Below, in pieces: positions 36,884 through 45,603 of a stretch of 64,000 nt of DNA. The notes beneath the pieces are model-generated. The model was not told the DNA's origin, did not search any database, and worked only from the letters and a program-made list of their open reading frames with translations. The translations under genes and the position numbers were made by a program. The first letter of the stretch is position 1. Each line of letters starts with the position of its first letter. The DNA comes from Georgenia subflava. GTDB lineage: Bacteria > Actinomycetota > Actinomycetes > Actinomycetales > Actinomycetaceae. The stretch is from the NCBI RefSeq assembly GCF_009193155.1, contig NZ_VUKD01000004.1, forward strand, positions 62,001 to 126,000, written 5' to 3'.

Positions 36884-37300
36884 TTATGTGTAGTCCTTCT
36901 GGTCGTTGTACCAGGTGGCGTTCCTGCACATCCCGCCGTGGGGCGATATGCAGATCTGGAAACCGATGTTGGTGTGCTCGGGAAGGTTGAAGACGCCTCC
37001 GTCGCTGGCACGTGCCGTGACACAGTTGCCTTCTCCGCCCCATGCGGTCAACCGGTATCGGGTCGCGTGGTAGGGATGGTAGAGCGCGACGGTCAGGCTG
37101 GGCGCGTGCCCGTCGGCGTCGTTGTCGCACAGGGTGACGACGTCGCCGTACTCGTTGAACCACATCAGGCCGGCCGGGTCCTGCCAGCCGCCGTCGTCGT
37201 TGGTGTACATGCTGTGGTCTGCCGCGCTGGCGGCGGGCGCGAGGCCGAGGAGCATCACCGCAGCGACCGCGGCGGTACTGAGCAGCTTGATTGCCTTCAT
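36884..37300 (-). CDS. Small secreted cysteine-containing protein
   Basis: This 138-residue protein has a classical Sec signal (MKAIKLLSTAAVAAVMLLGLAPAASAA) and a mature region of about 110 residues with four cysteines (VTLCDND, GNCVTAR, QICISP, MCRNAT) likely paired in two disulphides, and many aromatic/Asp residues suggesting a compact beta fold. It resembles small secreted proteins of Streptomyces of unknown role. A purine-rich RBS (ggggaaacc) precedes the ATG. It is monocistronic, and is divergent from the sugar importer operon. Confidence 0.75.
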   Translation of the reverse strand: MKAIKLLSTAAVAAVMLLGLAPAASAADHSMYTNDDGGWQDPAGLMWFNEYGDVVTLCDNDADGHAPSLTVALYHPYHATRYRLTAWGGEGNCVTARASDGGVFNLPEHTNIGFQICISPHGGMCRNATWYNDQKDYT

Positions 37301-37656
37301 GGTTTCCCCCTGTGGTGCGTTTCTCCGACGACCCGACATCTCGGTGTCGGACCGGAGCACCGGGTCTCTCCCGGCCGCTCCACCAGAGACGCTAGGGACG
37401 CGCGCACCGACAAAACCACCGACTTTCGTCTAGAACTCCTCGACGACCGTTGGTCCTGCCTCCCACGGAGGTGTTTCAGCCAAGCCCAGGACCGTGGCGC
37501 GATGAGGCAGCGCCGCGGCGGTGGAAGGCGATGGACGGCGCGGCACGCTCCGACCAGGCGACGACGTCGACGCCACGCGCGTCGACGGCCCCAGATACCA
37601 CCGCAGGCGGGATGCTCCTTCACAATGGGTGTCTGAGCACGAGACAGGAGAACACC
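37301..37656. other. Divergent regulatory region of the sugar importer
   Basis: No gene is supported. The part at 37400-37440 is less GC-rich (accgacaaaaccaccgactt) and probably carries promoters or operators. The importer start has a good RBS (acaggag). No LacI-type palindrome could be fixed by eye and there is no adjacent regulator gene. Confidence 0.5.
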
Positions 37657-39045
37657 ATGAGCACTTCCTCGCGCACGAGGGCCCGCGTCACCGGCGTCGG
37701 CGTCCTCGCCACGGCGGCGCTGGCGCTGGCCGCGTGCACGCCCGGATCGAACAACGCCCCGGAGGAGACCTCGGAGGCGACGACGGGTGAGGCGAGCGAG
37801 GTGGTAACCGACATCTCCGAGCTCGAGGACCAGACGCTCGTGGTCTGGGACCAGGAGGTCCGCGGCGGCCAGAACGAGCAGATGGAGCGCCTCAACCAGG
37901 CCTTCGAGGACCAGTACCCCAACATCAAGATCGACCGGGTCACCCAGTCCAACGAGGACCTGACGGCGACCCTGCGCCTGGCCCTCACCGGCGACGACGC
38001 GCCGGACGTCACCCAGGCGAACAACTCGCGCTCGCAGATGGGGCAGTTCGTCGCGGCCGGCCAGCTCCTCGCCCTCGACGACTACGCCGCGGCGTACGGC
38101 TGGACCGACCGGTTCTCGGACTCGGTGCTGCAGAACACCAGCTACAGCCCCGACGGCGTCACGTTCGGCGAGGGCTCGATCTACGGCCTGCCACAGGTCG
38201 GCGAGGTCGTGGGCGTGTTCTACGACAAGGCCAAGCTCGCCGAGCTCGGGCTGGAGGTCCCCGAGACGTGGTCCGAGTTCGAGGACCAGCTCGCCACCAT
38301 CGCCGAGGCGGGAGAGACGCCGCTGCTCCTCGGCAACCTCGACCAGTGGCCGGCACTGCACGTCTTCGGCCCCGTCCAGGGCGCCTATGTCCCCGCCGAC
38401 GAGATCCGTGCACTCGGCTTCGGCAACGAGGGCGCATCCTGGACCACCGACACGAACCTGGAGGCGGCAACGGCCCTCCAGGGCTGGGCCGAGTCCGGCT
38501 ACTTCAACGAAGGCTTCAACGGCGCCGACTACGACGCCACCTGGCAGTCGCTCACCGAGGGCGCCGGGGTCTACCTCATCGGCGGCTCCTGGCTCGCGGC
38601 CGACCTGGAGGCGGCGATGGGCGACGGCGTCGGCTTCTTCGCCCCGCCCCCGGTCGAGGCGGGTGCCGGCCCGGTCACCACCGGCGGCACCGGCATCCCG
38701 TTCGCGATCACCTCGCAGGCGGAGAACCCCGACGTCGCCGCGGCCTACATCGACTTCATCACCAGCGAGGACGCGATGGCGGTCCTGGCCGAGACGGGCA
38801 ACATGCCGGTGGTCGACACGGCCGAGCACGCCCCTGAGTCCGGCCTGCAGTCGGAGGTCTTCGCCGCCTACGCCGACGTCACCGAGAACGGCGACCTCGT
38901 GCCTTACCTCGACTGGGCCACCCCCACGATGGCCACGACGCTCGGCCAGGCCTTGCAGGGCCTCATGGCCGGTGAGCTGACCCCGGAGGCGTTCGCCGAG
39001 ACCGTCGAGGCGGACTATGCCGAGTTCGTCGCATCCGCACAGTGA
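37657..39045 (+). CDS. Sugar ABC transporter substrate-binding lipoprotein (CUT1)
   Basis: This 462-residue lipoprotein has a signal with lipobox LAACT near residue 27, an acidic linker, and a family-1 solute-binding fold (TLVVWDQEVRGGQNEQMERLNQAFEDQYP; FYDKAKLAELGLEVPETWSEFEDQL; near the end YIDFITSEDAMAVLAETGNMPV). The pattern fits carbohydrate uptake (oligosaccharides such as xylobiose, raffinose or maltose type); exact sugar unknown. Its stop overlaps the proposed start of the first permease. The ATPase is missing from the operon, so a shared MsiK-type ATPase elsewhere is expected. Confidence 0.92.
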   Translation: MSTSSRTRARVTGVGVLATAALALAACTPGSNNAPEETSEATTGEASEVVTDISELEDQTLVVWDQEVRGGQNEQMERLNQAFEDQYPNIKIDRVTQSNEDLTATLRLALTGDDAPDVTQANNSRSQMGQFVAAGQLLALDDYAAAYGWTDRFSDSVLQNTSYSPDGVTFGEGSIYGLPQVGEVVGVFYDKAKLAELGLEVPETWSEFEDQLATIAEAGETPLLLGNLDQWPALHVFGPVQGAYVPADEIRALGFGNEGASWTTDTNLEAATALQGWAESGYFNEGFNGADYDATWQSLTEGAGVYLIGGSWLAADLEAAMGDGVGFFAPPPVEAGAGPVTTGGTGIPFAITSQAENPDVAAAYIDFITSEDAMAVLAETGNMPVVDTAEHAPESGLQSEVFAAYADVTENGDLVPYLDWATPTMATTLGQALQGLMAGELTPEAFAETVEADYAEFVASAQ

Positions 39046-40096
39046 CGACCCGGTGCGGGGCCGGCCGGCCGGCCCCGCACCGGAGCACCCGCCAGCCGGG
39101 CGCGGCGTCGCACAGTCACTCCCGACGGCGGCACCCGGGTCGTCGGGAGGCGTCCCGACGGCGGCACCCGGGTCCGCGGGAGGCGTCCCGACGGCGGAAC
39201 CCGGCACGCCGCTTGCGGCCGCCCCGCGCCGACGCAGCAAGTACGGCCTGACGCCGTACGCCTTCCTGCTCCCGGCGCTGGTCGTCTACGGCGTCTTCCT
39301 GCTCTACCCGCTGGGCCGCGCCGTCCAGATCTCGCTGTACAAGTGGGACGGTCTCACCCTGGCGACGTTCGTCGGCCTCGCCAACTACGCCGACGTCGTC
39401 ACCGATCCCACCCTGCGGGCCGCGTTCGGCCACGCGCTCGTGCTGATCTTCTTCTTCGCCGTCCTCCCGCTCGGGATCGGCCTGGTGCTGGCCGCCCTTC
39501 TGACCCGGGCGCAGGTGCGCGGACTCGGCTTCTTCCGGACGGTGGTGTTCCTGCCGCAGGTCATCGCCATGGTGGTGGTGGCAGTCGCCTGGCGGCAGAT
39601 CTACGCCCCGGACGGTCAGCTCAACACCCTCCTGCGCGCTGTCGGGCTGGACTCGTGGACCCGGACGTGGCTGGGCGACTTCACCCTGACGCTGCCCGCC
39701 GTCGGGTTCATCGGCACCTGGGTGTGCACGGGTCTGGTCACCGTGCTGCTGATGGCCGGGATGTCCCGCGTGCCCGGCGAGCTCTACGAGGCCGCCACCC
39801 TCGACGGCGCGGGTGCGGTGCGCAAGTTCCTCGCCATCACCGTGCCGTCGGTGCGGGCCGAGATCGTGGTGGCGCTGACCCTGACGATCATCGCGGCTCT
39901 GAAGACCTTCGACCTGGTCTACGTCACCACCTCCGGCGGACCCGGGAGCACGACGACGGTGCCGAGCTTCGAGGTGTACCGCCGCGCGTTCCAGCTCGGT
40001 GAGGTCGGGTCGGCCGCCGCGGTCGCCGTCGTGCTGACCATCCTGATCTTCGGGATCAACCTGGCCGTCAACCGCATCGGGGAGCGGGAACGGTGA
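39017..40096 (+). CDS. Sugar ABC transporter permease 1 (MalF-like)
   Basis: This 359-residue permease has an unusually long hydrophilic N-terminus (about 70 residues) containing two and a half copies of an 11-residue unit (PTAAPGSSGGV type), then six membrane segments. The coupling EAA loop is ELYEAATLDGAGAVRKFLAITVPSVRAE near residues 255-280. The first ATG overlaps the binding-protein gene by 29 bases; a GTG 12 codons later is an alternative start and gives a still long N-terminus. Confidence 0.9.
   Translation: MPSSSHPHSDDPVRGRPAGPAPEHPPAGRGVAQSLPTAAPGSSGGVPTAAPGSAGGVPTAEPGTPLAAAPRRRSKYGLTPYAFLLPALVVYGVFLLYPLGRAVQISLYKWDGLTLATFVGLANYADVVTDPTLRAAFGHALVLIFFFAVLPLGIGLVLAALLTRAQVRGLGFFRTVVFLPQVIAMVVVAVAWRQIYAPDGQLNTLLRAVGLDSWTRTWLGDFTLTLPAVGFIGTWVCTGLVTVLLMAGMSRVPGELYEAATLDGAGAVRKFLAITVPSVRAEIVVALTLTIIAALKTFDLVYVTTSGGPGSTTTVPSFEVYRRAFQLGEVGSAAAVAVVLTILIFGINLAVNRIGERER
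39121..39205 (+). repeat. 33-base in-frame tandem repeat in permease 1
   Basis: Two and a half near-identical 33-base units (ccgacggcggcacccgggtc...) encode PTAAPGSSGGV, PTAAPGSAGGV and PTAEPG. The copies differ by only a few bases, implying recent expansion of the cytoplasmic N-terminus. Confidence 0.8.
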
Positions 40097-40911
40097 GGGT
40101 CTCGTCGGCCGAGCGGGCCACGAACTACGCCATCCTCATCCTCTTCGCGCTGTTCGCCCTCGCCCCGATCGCGACGATCCTGGCCACCGCGCTCGGCCCG
40201 GAGACACCCGCCGACGCCGCCGCCGGCGGACCGGTGCACTGGGAGAACTTCGCCCGCGCCTGGGACCAGGGCCGCTTCGGCGACTACATGACCAACTCGG
40301 TCGTGGTCGCCGCCATCGTCGTCAGCCTCGCCACCGTGCTGTCGATCATGGCCGGCTACGCCTTCGGCGCATTCGAGTTCCGCGGGTCGCAGGCGCTGTT
40401 CTACCTGTTCCTGATCGGCATCATGGTGCCGGCCGAGGCGATCGTGGTGCCGCTGTTCTTCGACCTGCAGATCCTCGGGCTGACGAACACGTACTGGGCC
40501 ATCGCCCTGCCCCAGGTCGCCCAGTCGGTCGCGTTCGGGACCTTCTGGATGCGGGCCTACTTCCGCGGCGCGAACCGCTCGATCATCGAGGCGGCCCGGC
40601 TCGACGGCGCCGGTCATCACCGGGTGCTGTGGCAGGTCCTCGTGCCGGTCGCGCGGCCCGCCGTGGTCACCCTGGTGCTGCTGACCTTCATGTGGACGTG
40701 GAACGAGTTCCTGATCCCGCTCGTCATGTCGCCCAACGCTCAGCTGCGCACGGCGCCGCTGGGCCTGGCGCTCTTCCAGGGACAGTACGTCCAGGGCACC
40801 ACGCTGCTCGCCGCGGGCGCGGTCCTGGTCGCGCTGCCCGTGGTGATCCTCTACCTCTTCCTGCAGCGCCACTTCATCCAGGGCATGCTCGAAGGCGCCG
40901 TCCGCGAGTGA
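40093..40911 (+). CDS. Sugar ABC transporter permease 2 (MalG-like)
   Basis: This 272-residue permease has six membrane segments, the periplasm-facing loop after the first helix, and the EAA loop SIIEAARLDGAGHHRVLWQVLVPVARP near residues 165-190. A typical C-terminus QRHFIQGMLEGAVRE ends the protein. The start overlaps the stop of permease 1 by 4 bases. Length and motifs match CUT1 partner permeases. Confidence 0.94.
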   Translation: MRVSSAERATNYAILILFALFALAPIATILATALGPETPADAAAGGPVHWENFARAWDQGRFGDYMTNSVVVAAIVVSLATVLSIMAGYAFGAFEFRGSQALFYLFLIGIMVPAEAIVVPLFFDLQILGLTNTYWAIALPQVAQSVAFGTFWMRAYFRGANRSIIEAARLDGAGHHRVLWQVLVPVARPAVVTLVLLTFMWTWNEFLIPLVMSPNAQLRTAPLGLALFQGQYVQGTTLLAAGAVLVALPVVILYLFLQRHFIQGMLEGAVRE

Positions 40912-40930
40912 TCGGAGACGTCGGCGGGCC

Positions 40931-41040
40931 ACACGCTCGCGGACGCGGTCTACCCGGGCGCGCGCCCGCGGGTGCGGTCTGCCCGGGGCGCGCGCTCGCG
41001 GTTGCGATGCCACCGGGGCGCGCACTGGCGGATGTGGTCC
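40931..41040. repeat. Degenerate 29-base tandem repeat 3' of the sugar importer
   Basis: Four diverged copies of cccggggcgcgcgctcgcggttgcg-type sequence follow the permease 2 stop after about 20 bases, mixing G/C-rich cores with a tggtc/cggtct edge. It may act as a 3' transcript boundary. Confidence 0.6.
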
Positions 41041-41110
41041 ACCGAGTCGGCCGGGGTGGCGGTCCGGCCGGGTTGCGCGCCGCCGGTCACGACGACGTAA
41101 CGTGCTCGGC

Positions 41111-41767
41111 ATGCGAATCGTCATCGCCGGCGGGCACGGCAAGATTGCCCAGATCCTCGAGCGCCACCTCGCCGAACGCGGCGACGACGTCGTCGGGCTG
41201 ATCCGCAACCCCGACCATGCGGCGGACCTGCGCGACGCGGGCGCCGAGCCGGTGACCTTCGACCTCGAGCACGGCAGCGCCGACGAGCTCGCCACCATCC
41301 TGTCCGGTGCGGACGCCGTCGTCTTCGCCGCGGGGGCCGGCCCCGGCAGCGGGGCGGCCCGCAAGGACACGGTGGACCGCGGGGGAGCGGTGCTGCTCGC
41401 CGACGCCGCCGAACGGGCAGGGGTGAACCGTTACGTCATGGTGTCCTCCATGGGCGCGGCCAAGGGCGGTGCGGGCATCGAGGACGAGGTGTTCGCCGCC
41501 TACCAGGAGGCGAAGAAGGCGGCCGACGAGGACCTGATGTCCCGCGACCTGGCCTGGACGATTCTCCGGCCCGGTGGGCTGACCGACGAGCCAGGCACGG
41601 GGCTGGTCACGATGGCACCGGAGACGGGCCGTGGCTCGATCCCACGTGAGGACGTCGCCCGCACGATCGTCGCCGTGCTGGACGACCCGGCGACCGACGG
41701 TCTGGTCGCCGAGCTGATCGGCGGCTCGCAGCGCATCGCGATCGCCCTCGCCGAGCTCACGGACTGA
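41111..41767 (+). CDS. NAD(P)-binding Rossmann-fold protein (atypical SDR)
   Basis: This 218-residue protein has the N-terminal dinucleotide motif VIAGGHGKIAQ near residues 4-14, DAVVFAAGAGPGSGA, and VSSMGAA followed by an AYQEAKKAADE block, typical of the short YwnB/NmrA-like group of atypical short-chain dehydrogenases. They often act as NAD(P)H-dependent reductases or redox sensors. The ATG at the MRIVIAGG block was preferred over a GTG three codons upstream. Its 3' end overlaps the convergent unknown gene by 11 bases. Confidence 0.88.
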   Translation: MRIVIAGGHGKIAQILERHLAERGDDVVGLIRNPDHAADLRDAGAEPVTFDLEHGSADELATILSGADAVVFAAGAGPGSGAARKDTVDRGGAVLLADAAERAGVNRYVMVSSMGAAKGGAGIEDEVFAAYQEAKKAADEDLMSRDLAWTILRPGGLTDEPGTGLVTMAPETGRGSIPREDVARTIVAVLDDPATDGLVAELIGGSQRIAIALAELTD

Positions 41768-42221
41768 GGGCGCTGCCCGCGCGAGCGTCCAGACGCTCCC
41801 ACGCCTTGGTGAGCCGCACCTCGATCTCCAGGAGCGAGCAGCTCAGCTCGTTGCGGTCGACGAGCCGCGAGCCGACGAGCCACTCCACCAGCTCCGCGAC
41901 GACGATCAGCTGGGCGCGGACCTGCGAGTGCTCGGTCATCAGCCACTCCGGATCGACGAAGCCCGGCAGTGCCGCCACCAGAGCCTCCGGGCCGGTGACC
42001 CGGGCGACCGCGCCGGCAGGGTCGATCTGGCGCTCGGCCTCGACGAGCGTGCGTTCACCCGTGGTGAGCCAGTGCTCGCCCTCGGTGTCGAGGTAGACCT
42101 CCAGGTGCGAGCGGACGCGCTGGGAGCGCACCCGCATCGCGGGATGGCGCAGCACGGCGGCGCGTCGGAAGAACAGCGTCAGCGCCTGCTCGGCGGACAG
42201 CGGAACCGCGGAGAGATCCAT
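41757..42221 (-). CDS. Conserved-looking hypothetical protein
   Basis: I do not recognise this 154-residue protein. It is soluble, mostly helical by composition, with no signal peptide, cysteine pair or known motif; one block reads HLEVYLDTEGEHWLTTGERTLVEAERQIDP and the C-terminal half has LVEWLVGSRLVDRNELSCSLLEIEVRLTKAWERL. Codon use is like the neighbours, supporting a real gene. It converges on the NAD(P)-binding protein gene, with 11 bases of overlap. Confidence 0.65.
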   Translation of the reverse strand: MDLSAVPLSAEQALTLFFRRAAVLRHPAMRVRSQRVRSHLEVYLDTEGEHWLTTGERTLVEAERQIDPAGAVARVTGPEALVAALPGFVDPEWLMTEHSQVRAQLIVVAELVEWLVGSRLVDRNELSCSLLEIEVRLTKAWERLDARAGSALSP

Positions 42222-42300
42222 GCCGGGACGCTCTCACCCACCACCGACATCGAGTCTGGACGGGCCGCCGCCGCATGCCGCACGGCGAGGCGAAACCTCG

Positions 42301-43038
42301 TCACGATCCGGGGAGCCGGCGCGGCTCTATCCGCTCCTCGACCGCCCGGCCGTCGCTCCCGCGGGTCACGACGTAGGCGCCCTGACCGCGACGTTCGGTG
42401 ACCGCCTCGACGAGCTCGGTACCGCGGTAGACCAGCCCCACGCCGTCGTCCGTGCAGTAGGTGGTCCCGAGCTCGCCGGAGCCCACCAGCTCGTGCACCA
42501 GCGGTCGGCGCCGCTCCTCGGAGTCGTAGTGCACACCGTTGGCGAACGGCAGGAGCCCCAGACCGTCGTGGACGGCGCGGAGTTCGGGACCGAAGGAGTC
42601 GGTCGTGCCGGAGGTGTGCCAGCAGATCGAGCCGGCGCTGACCCCGGCGAGCACCACGCCCGCCTCCCACACCCGGCGGAAGATCGCGTCGAGACCGTGC
42701 ACCCGCCACACGGCGAGCAGGTTGGCCACCGACCCGCCGTCGACCCAGACCACGTCCTGCTCGAGGAGGTAGCCCTCGACGTCGTCGACGTTCGGCATGG
42801 TGAACAGCGTCAGCGGGTTCAGCTCGAGCCCGGCCAGCCGGGCGGCCTCCTGGCGGTCCGCGATCGCCCACCCCTGGTCGCCGCCGGCCGTGCCGAGGTA
42901 GCCGACCCGCGGCCTGCGCCCGCTCACGCCGGACAGGTCGACGGCGTGGTGGACCAGGGGACCGAACTCGACCCGGGTGCGGCGTCCGGGGACGTAGCCG
43001 CCGGAGGTGGCCAGGATGGTCGGGGCGTCGGCTGCCAC
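42301..43038 (-). CDS. Peptidase S51 (dipeptidase E-like)
   Basis: This 245-residue protein matches peptidase family S51: the nucleophile elbow AGVSAGSICWH near residue 135 carries the catalytic Ser, FANGVHYDSEERR near residue 170 the His, and VVWVDGGSVANLLA the earlier conserved glycine loop. Family members cleave Asp-X dipeptides (PepE) or cyanophycin fragments (cyanophycinase); length here matches PepE. There is no signal peptide, so it acts in the cytoplasm. It reads away from rplU. Confidence 0.88.
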   Translation of the reverse strand: MAADAPTILATSGGYVPGRRTRVEFGPLVHHAVDLSGVSGRRPRVGYLGTAGGDQGWAIADRQEAARLAGLELNPLTLFTMPNVDDVEGYLLEQDVVWVDGGSVANLLAVWRVHGLDAIFRRVWEAGVVLAGVSAGSICWHTSGTTDSFGPELRAVHDGLGLLPFANGVHYDSEERRRPLVHELVGSGELGTTYCTDDGVGLVYRGTELVEAVTERRGQGAYVVTRGSDGRAVEERIEPRRLPGS

Positions 43039-43130
43039 AGGTATCCTTCGGGGTGGACCGGATGGGACGACGGCGACGCTACTGTGCCCGATCCCACACC
43101 GCGGTCGGCGTCCAGAGGCGCGTCGGACAT

Positions 43131-43159
43131 TTGCCGAGCAGGCTGGTGCCGCGTAACCT
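43131..43159 (+). promoter_or_regulatory. Candidate rplU promoter
   Basis: A -35 TTGCCG and a -10 TAACCT are separated by 17 bases, about 105 bases before the rplU start. The resulting ~100-base leader contains a perfect 14-base palindrome (43233-43246, ggtccgcgcggacc), a possible site for ribosomal-protein feedback control. Confidence 0.55.
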
Positions 43160-43264
43160 AGAGCGTCGGTGCGCTCCCGTAGCGCACCTGTTCAGTGAGT
43201 CCGACGCACCTGGCGGGAACGCGAGTTCCCCGGGTCCGCGCGGACCGCGCCCGTAACGACAGAG

Positions 43265-43585
43265 ATGAGCAGCAACGTGGTGTACGCGATCGTCAAGGCC
43301 GGCGGCCGTCAGGAGAAGGTGTCCGTCGGCGACGTCGTCGTCGTCGACAAGCTGACCGGTGAGGTCGGCGACTCCGTCGAGCTCGAGCCCATCATGCTCG
43401 TCGACGGTGACAAGGTCACCACGGGCGCCGGCGACCTGGGCAAGGTCAAGGTCACTGCCGAGATCGTGCGGGCCGAGAAGGGCCCGAAGATCTCGATCAT
43501 GAAGTTCAAGAACAAGACCGGTTACCGCAAGCGCCAGGGCTACCGCAGCCAGCGCACGCGCCTGAAGGTCACCGGCATCAAGTAA
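43265..43585 (+). CDS. rplU: 50S ribosomal protein L21
   Basis: This 106-residue protein is large-subunit protein L21, which binds 23S rRNA with L20. The sequence [18 protein letters not shown], the middle [11 protein letters not shown] and the basic C-terminus [25 protein letters not shown] match the family. A GTG four codons downstream would give the more usual N-terminus (MVYAIV) and may be the real start. It leads the rplU-rpmA-obg block. Confidence 0.96.
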   Translation: MSSNVVYAIVKAGGRQEKVSVGDVVVVDKLTGEVGDSVELEPIMLVDGDKVTTGAGDLGKVKVTAEIVRAEKGPKISIMKFKNKTGYRKRQGYRSQRTRLKVTGIK

Positions 43586-43646
43586 GTCCGCGGCCCTGAC
43601 GGGTCCGTTCCTCCCCACTACGAACGAAGACGAAAGCAGGTTCGAG

Positions 43647-43904
43647 ATGGCACACAAGAAGGGCGCCAGCTCCTCCCGGAACGGCCGCGACTCCAACGCC
43701 CAGCGCCTCGGTGTGAAGCGCTTCGGCGGTCAGGTCGTCAAGGCCGGCGAGATCATCGTGCGCCAGCGCGGCACCCACTTCCACCCCGGCCTGAACGTCG
43801 GCCGTGGCAAGGACGACACGCTGTTCGCCCTCGAGGCGGGCGCTGTCGCCTTCGGCAACCGTCGCGGGCGCAAGGTCGTCGACATCGTCCTGGCCGACGC
43901 CTGA
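43647..43904 (+). CDS. rpmA: 50S ribosomal protein L27
   Basis: This 85-residue protein is L27, whose N-terminal tail reaches the peptidyl-transferase centre. It starts [22 protein letters not shown] and contains [24 protein letters not shown], both diagnostic. The N-terminus is the direct AHKKG form without the cleaved extension found in Firmicutes. It follows rplU after 61 bases with a good purine-rich RBS, and a strong hairpin separates it from obg. Confidence 0.97.
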   Translation: MAHKKGASSSRNGRDSNAQRLGVKRFGGQVVKAGEIIVRQRGTHFHPGLNVGRGKDDTLFALEAGAVAFGNRRGRKVVDIVLADA

Positions 43905-43923
43905 GACGACACTGAATGCCCGG

Positions 43924-43956
43924 CAGGGGCGGACGGCGCACAGCCGTCCGCCCCTG
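43924..43956 (+). terminator. Hairpin terminator/attenuator after rpmA
   Basis: Perfect 14-base arms (caggggcggacggc and gccgtccgcccctg) flank a five-base loop, followed by ttgc. It lies 20 bases after the rpmA stop and 35 before obg; partial read-through would lower GTPase expression relative to ribosomal proteins. Confidence 0.9.
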
Positions 43957-43990
43957 TTGCATGCTTGGACCAAGGAACGCTGAGAGGACG

Positions 43991-45541
43991 ATGGCGATGG
44001 CCACCTTCGTAGACCGCGTGGTGCTCCACGTCGCCGCGGGTAACGGCGGGAACGGCGTCGCCTCCATCCGACGCGAGAAGTTCAAGCCGCTCGCCGGCCC
44101 GGACGGCGCCAACGGCGGCCGCGGCGGTGACGTCGTGCTCGTGGTGGACCCGCAGACGACGACGCTGCTCGCCTACCACCACTCCCCGCACCGCCGCGCG
44201 ACCTCGGGCACCCAGGGTGCCGGCGACATGCGGGCCGGGAAGACGGGGGAGGACCTCGTCCTGCCCGTGCCCGACGGCACGGTGGTGAAGAGCCTCGACG
44301 GCGAGGTGCTGGCGGACCTCGTCGGCGCCGGCACCCGGTTCGTCGCTGCCACCGGCGGGCACGGCGGGCTCGGCAACGCGGCGCTGGCGTCCCCGAAGCG
44401 CAAGGCCCCCGGCTTCGCGCTGCTCGGCGAGGAGGGCGAGCAGGTAGACCTCGTGCTGGAGCTGAAGTCCGTCGCCGACGTCGCCCTGGTCGGGTTCCCC
44501 AGCGCCGGGAAGTCCTCGCTCATCGCCGCGATGTCGGCAGCCCGCCCGAAGATCGCCGACTACCCCTTCACCACGCTGGTGCCGAACCTCGGCGTCGTGC
44601 AGGCCGGCTCCGAGCGCTACACAATCGCCGACGTGCCCGGTCTCATCCCCGGCGCGTCGGAGGGCAAGGGCCTCGGTCTGGAGTTCCTGCGTCACATCGA
44701 GCGTTGCGCCGTGCTGGTGCACGTGCTGGACTGCGCGACCCTCGAGCCGGGCCGCGACCCGGTCTCGGACCTCGACACCATCGAGGGCGAGCTCGCCGCC
44801 TACGCCGGCGACCTCGACATCGCCGGCGGGCGCGTGCCGCTCATGGAGCGCCCGCGCGTGGTGGTCCTGAACAAAATCGACGTCCCCGAGGCCCGCGAGC
44901 TCGCCGAGATGGTGCGCCCCGACCTCGAAGCCCGCGGGCTGCGGGTCTTCGAGGTCTCGACGGCGTCTCACGAGGGGCTGCGGCCGCTCTCCTTCGCGCT
45001 GGCCGAGATCGTCGCGCAGGCCCGCGCCGAGGCCCCCGAGCCCGCGGCCACGCGCACGATCCTGCGCCCGACGGCGGTGAACGACACCGGTTTCACCGTC
45101 ACCGAGCGCACCGGTCCGGAGGGCGTGTTCTACCAGGTGCAGGGCGGAAAGCCCGAGCGGTGGGTGCGCCAGACCGACTTCAACAACGACGAGGCGGTCG
45201 GATACCTCGCCGACCGGCTGGCTCGTGCCGGAGTCGAGGACCAGCTCTTCAAGGCCGGCGCGGTCGCCGGCTCGACCGTCGTCATCGGCCCCGCCGAGGG
45301 CGGGGTGGTCTTCGACTGGGAGCCGACCATGCACACCGGTGCCGAGCTCCTCGGTCCACGCGGCACCGACCTGCGCCTGGAGGAGGGCGCACGCCCCACC
45401 CGCGCGGAGAAGCGTCGCGGCTACCACGAGCTCATGGACGCCAAGGCGGCCGCGCGCGAGGAGCTGTGGCACGAGCGCGAGGCGGGCCACTGGGCGGACC
45501 CCGACGACGAGCGGGCGAGCACCCAGGACGATCCCGCCTGA
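43991..45541 (+). CDS. obg: GTPase Obg (CgtA)
   Basis: This 516-residue GTPase acts in 50S ribosome assembly and stress control. The N-terminal glycine-rich Obg domain ([29 protein letters not shown]) spans residues 1-160, the G domain has G1 GFPSAGKSS near residue 172, G2 TTLVPNLG, G3 DVPGLI and G4 NKID, and the C-terminal OCT domain (about 360-440) ends in an acidic tail rich in Glu/Asp/Ala. Two in-frame ATGs lie two codons apart; the first has a gagagga RBS. Confidence 0.97.
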   Translation: MAMATFVDRVVLHVAAGNGGNGVASIRREKFKPLAGPDGANGGRGGDVVLVVDPQTTTLLAYHHSPHRRATSGTQGAGDMRAGKTGEDLVLPVPDGTVVKSLDGEVLADLVGAGTRFVAATGGHGGLGNAALASPKRKAPGFALLGEEGEQVDLVLELKSVADVALVGFPSAGKSSLIAAMSAARPKIADYPFTTLVPNLGVVQAGSERYTIADVPGLIPGASEGKGLGLEFLRHIERCAVLVHVLDCATLEPGRDPVSDLDTIEGELAAYAGDLDIAGGRVPLMERPRVVVLNKIDVPEARELAEMVRPDLEARGLRVFEVSTASHEGLRPLSFALAEIVAQARAEAPEPAATRTILRPTAVNDTGFTVTERTGPEGVFYQVQGGKPERWVRQTDFNNDEAVGYLADRLARAGVEDQLFKAGAVAGSTVVIGPAEGGVVFDWEPTMHTGAELLGPRGTDLRLEEGARPTRAEKRRGYHELMDAKAAAREELWHEREAGHWADPDDERASTQDDPA

Positions 45542-45598
45542 CGCAGAGCCGTCTCGACGACGGCGCGCGGTATCGACGTGCTCGTGCCAGGCTCTGCG
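45542..45598. terminator. Inverted repeat between obg and the convergent oxidase
   Basis: Nine-base arms (cgcagagcc and ggctctgcg) enclose about 39 bases between the two convergent stop codons. It could be a weak bidirectional terminator; the large loop lowers confidence. Confidence 0.4.
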
Positions 45599-45603
45599 CC
45601 ACC

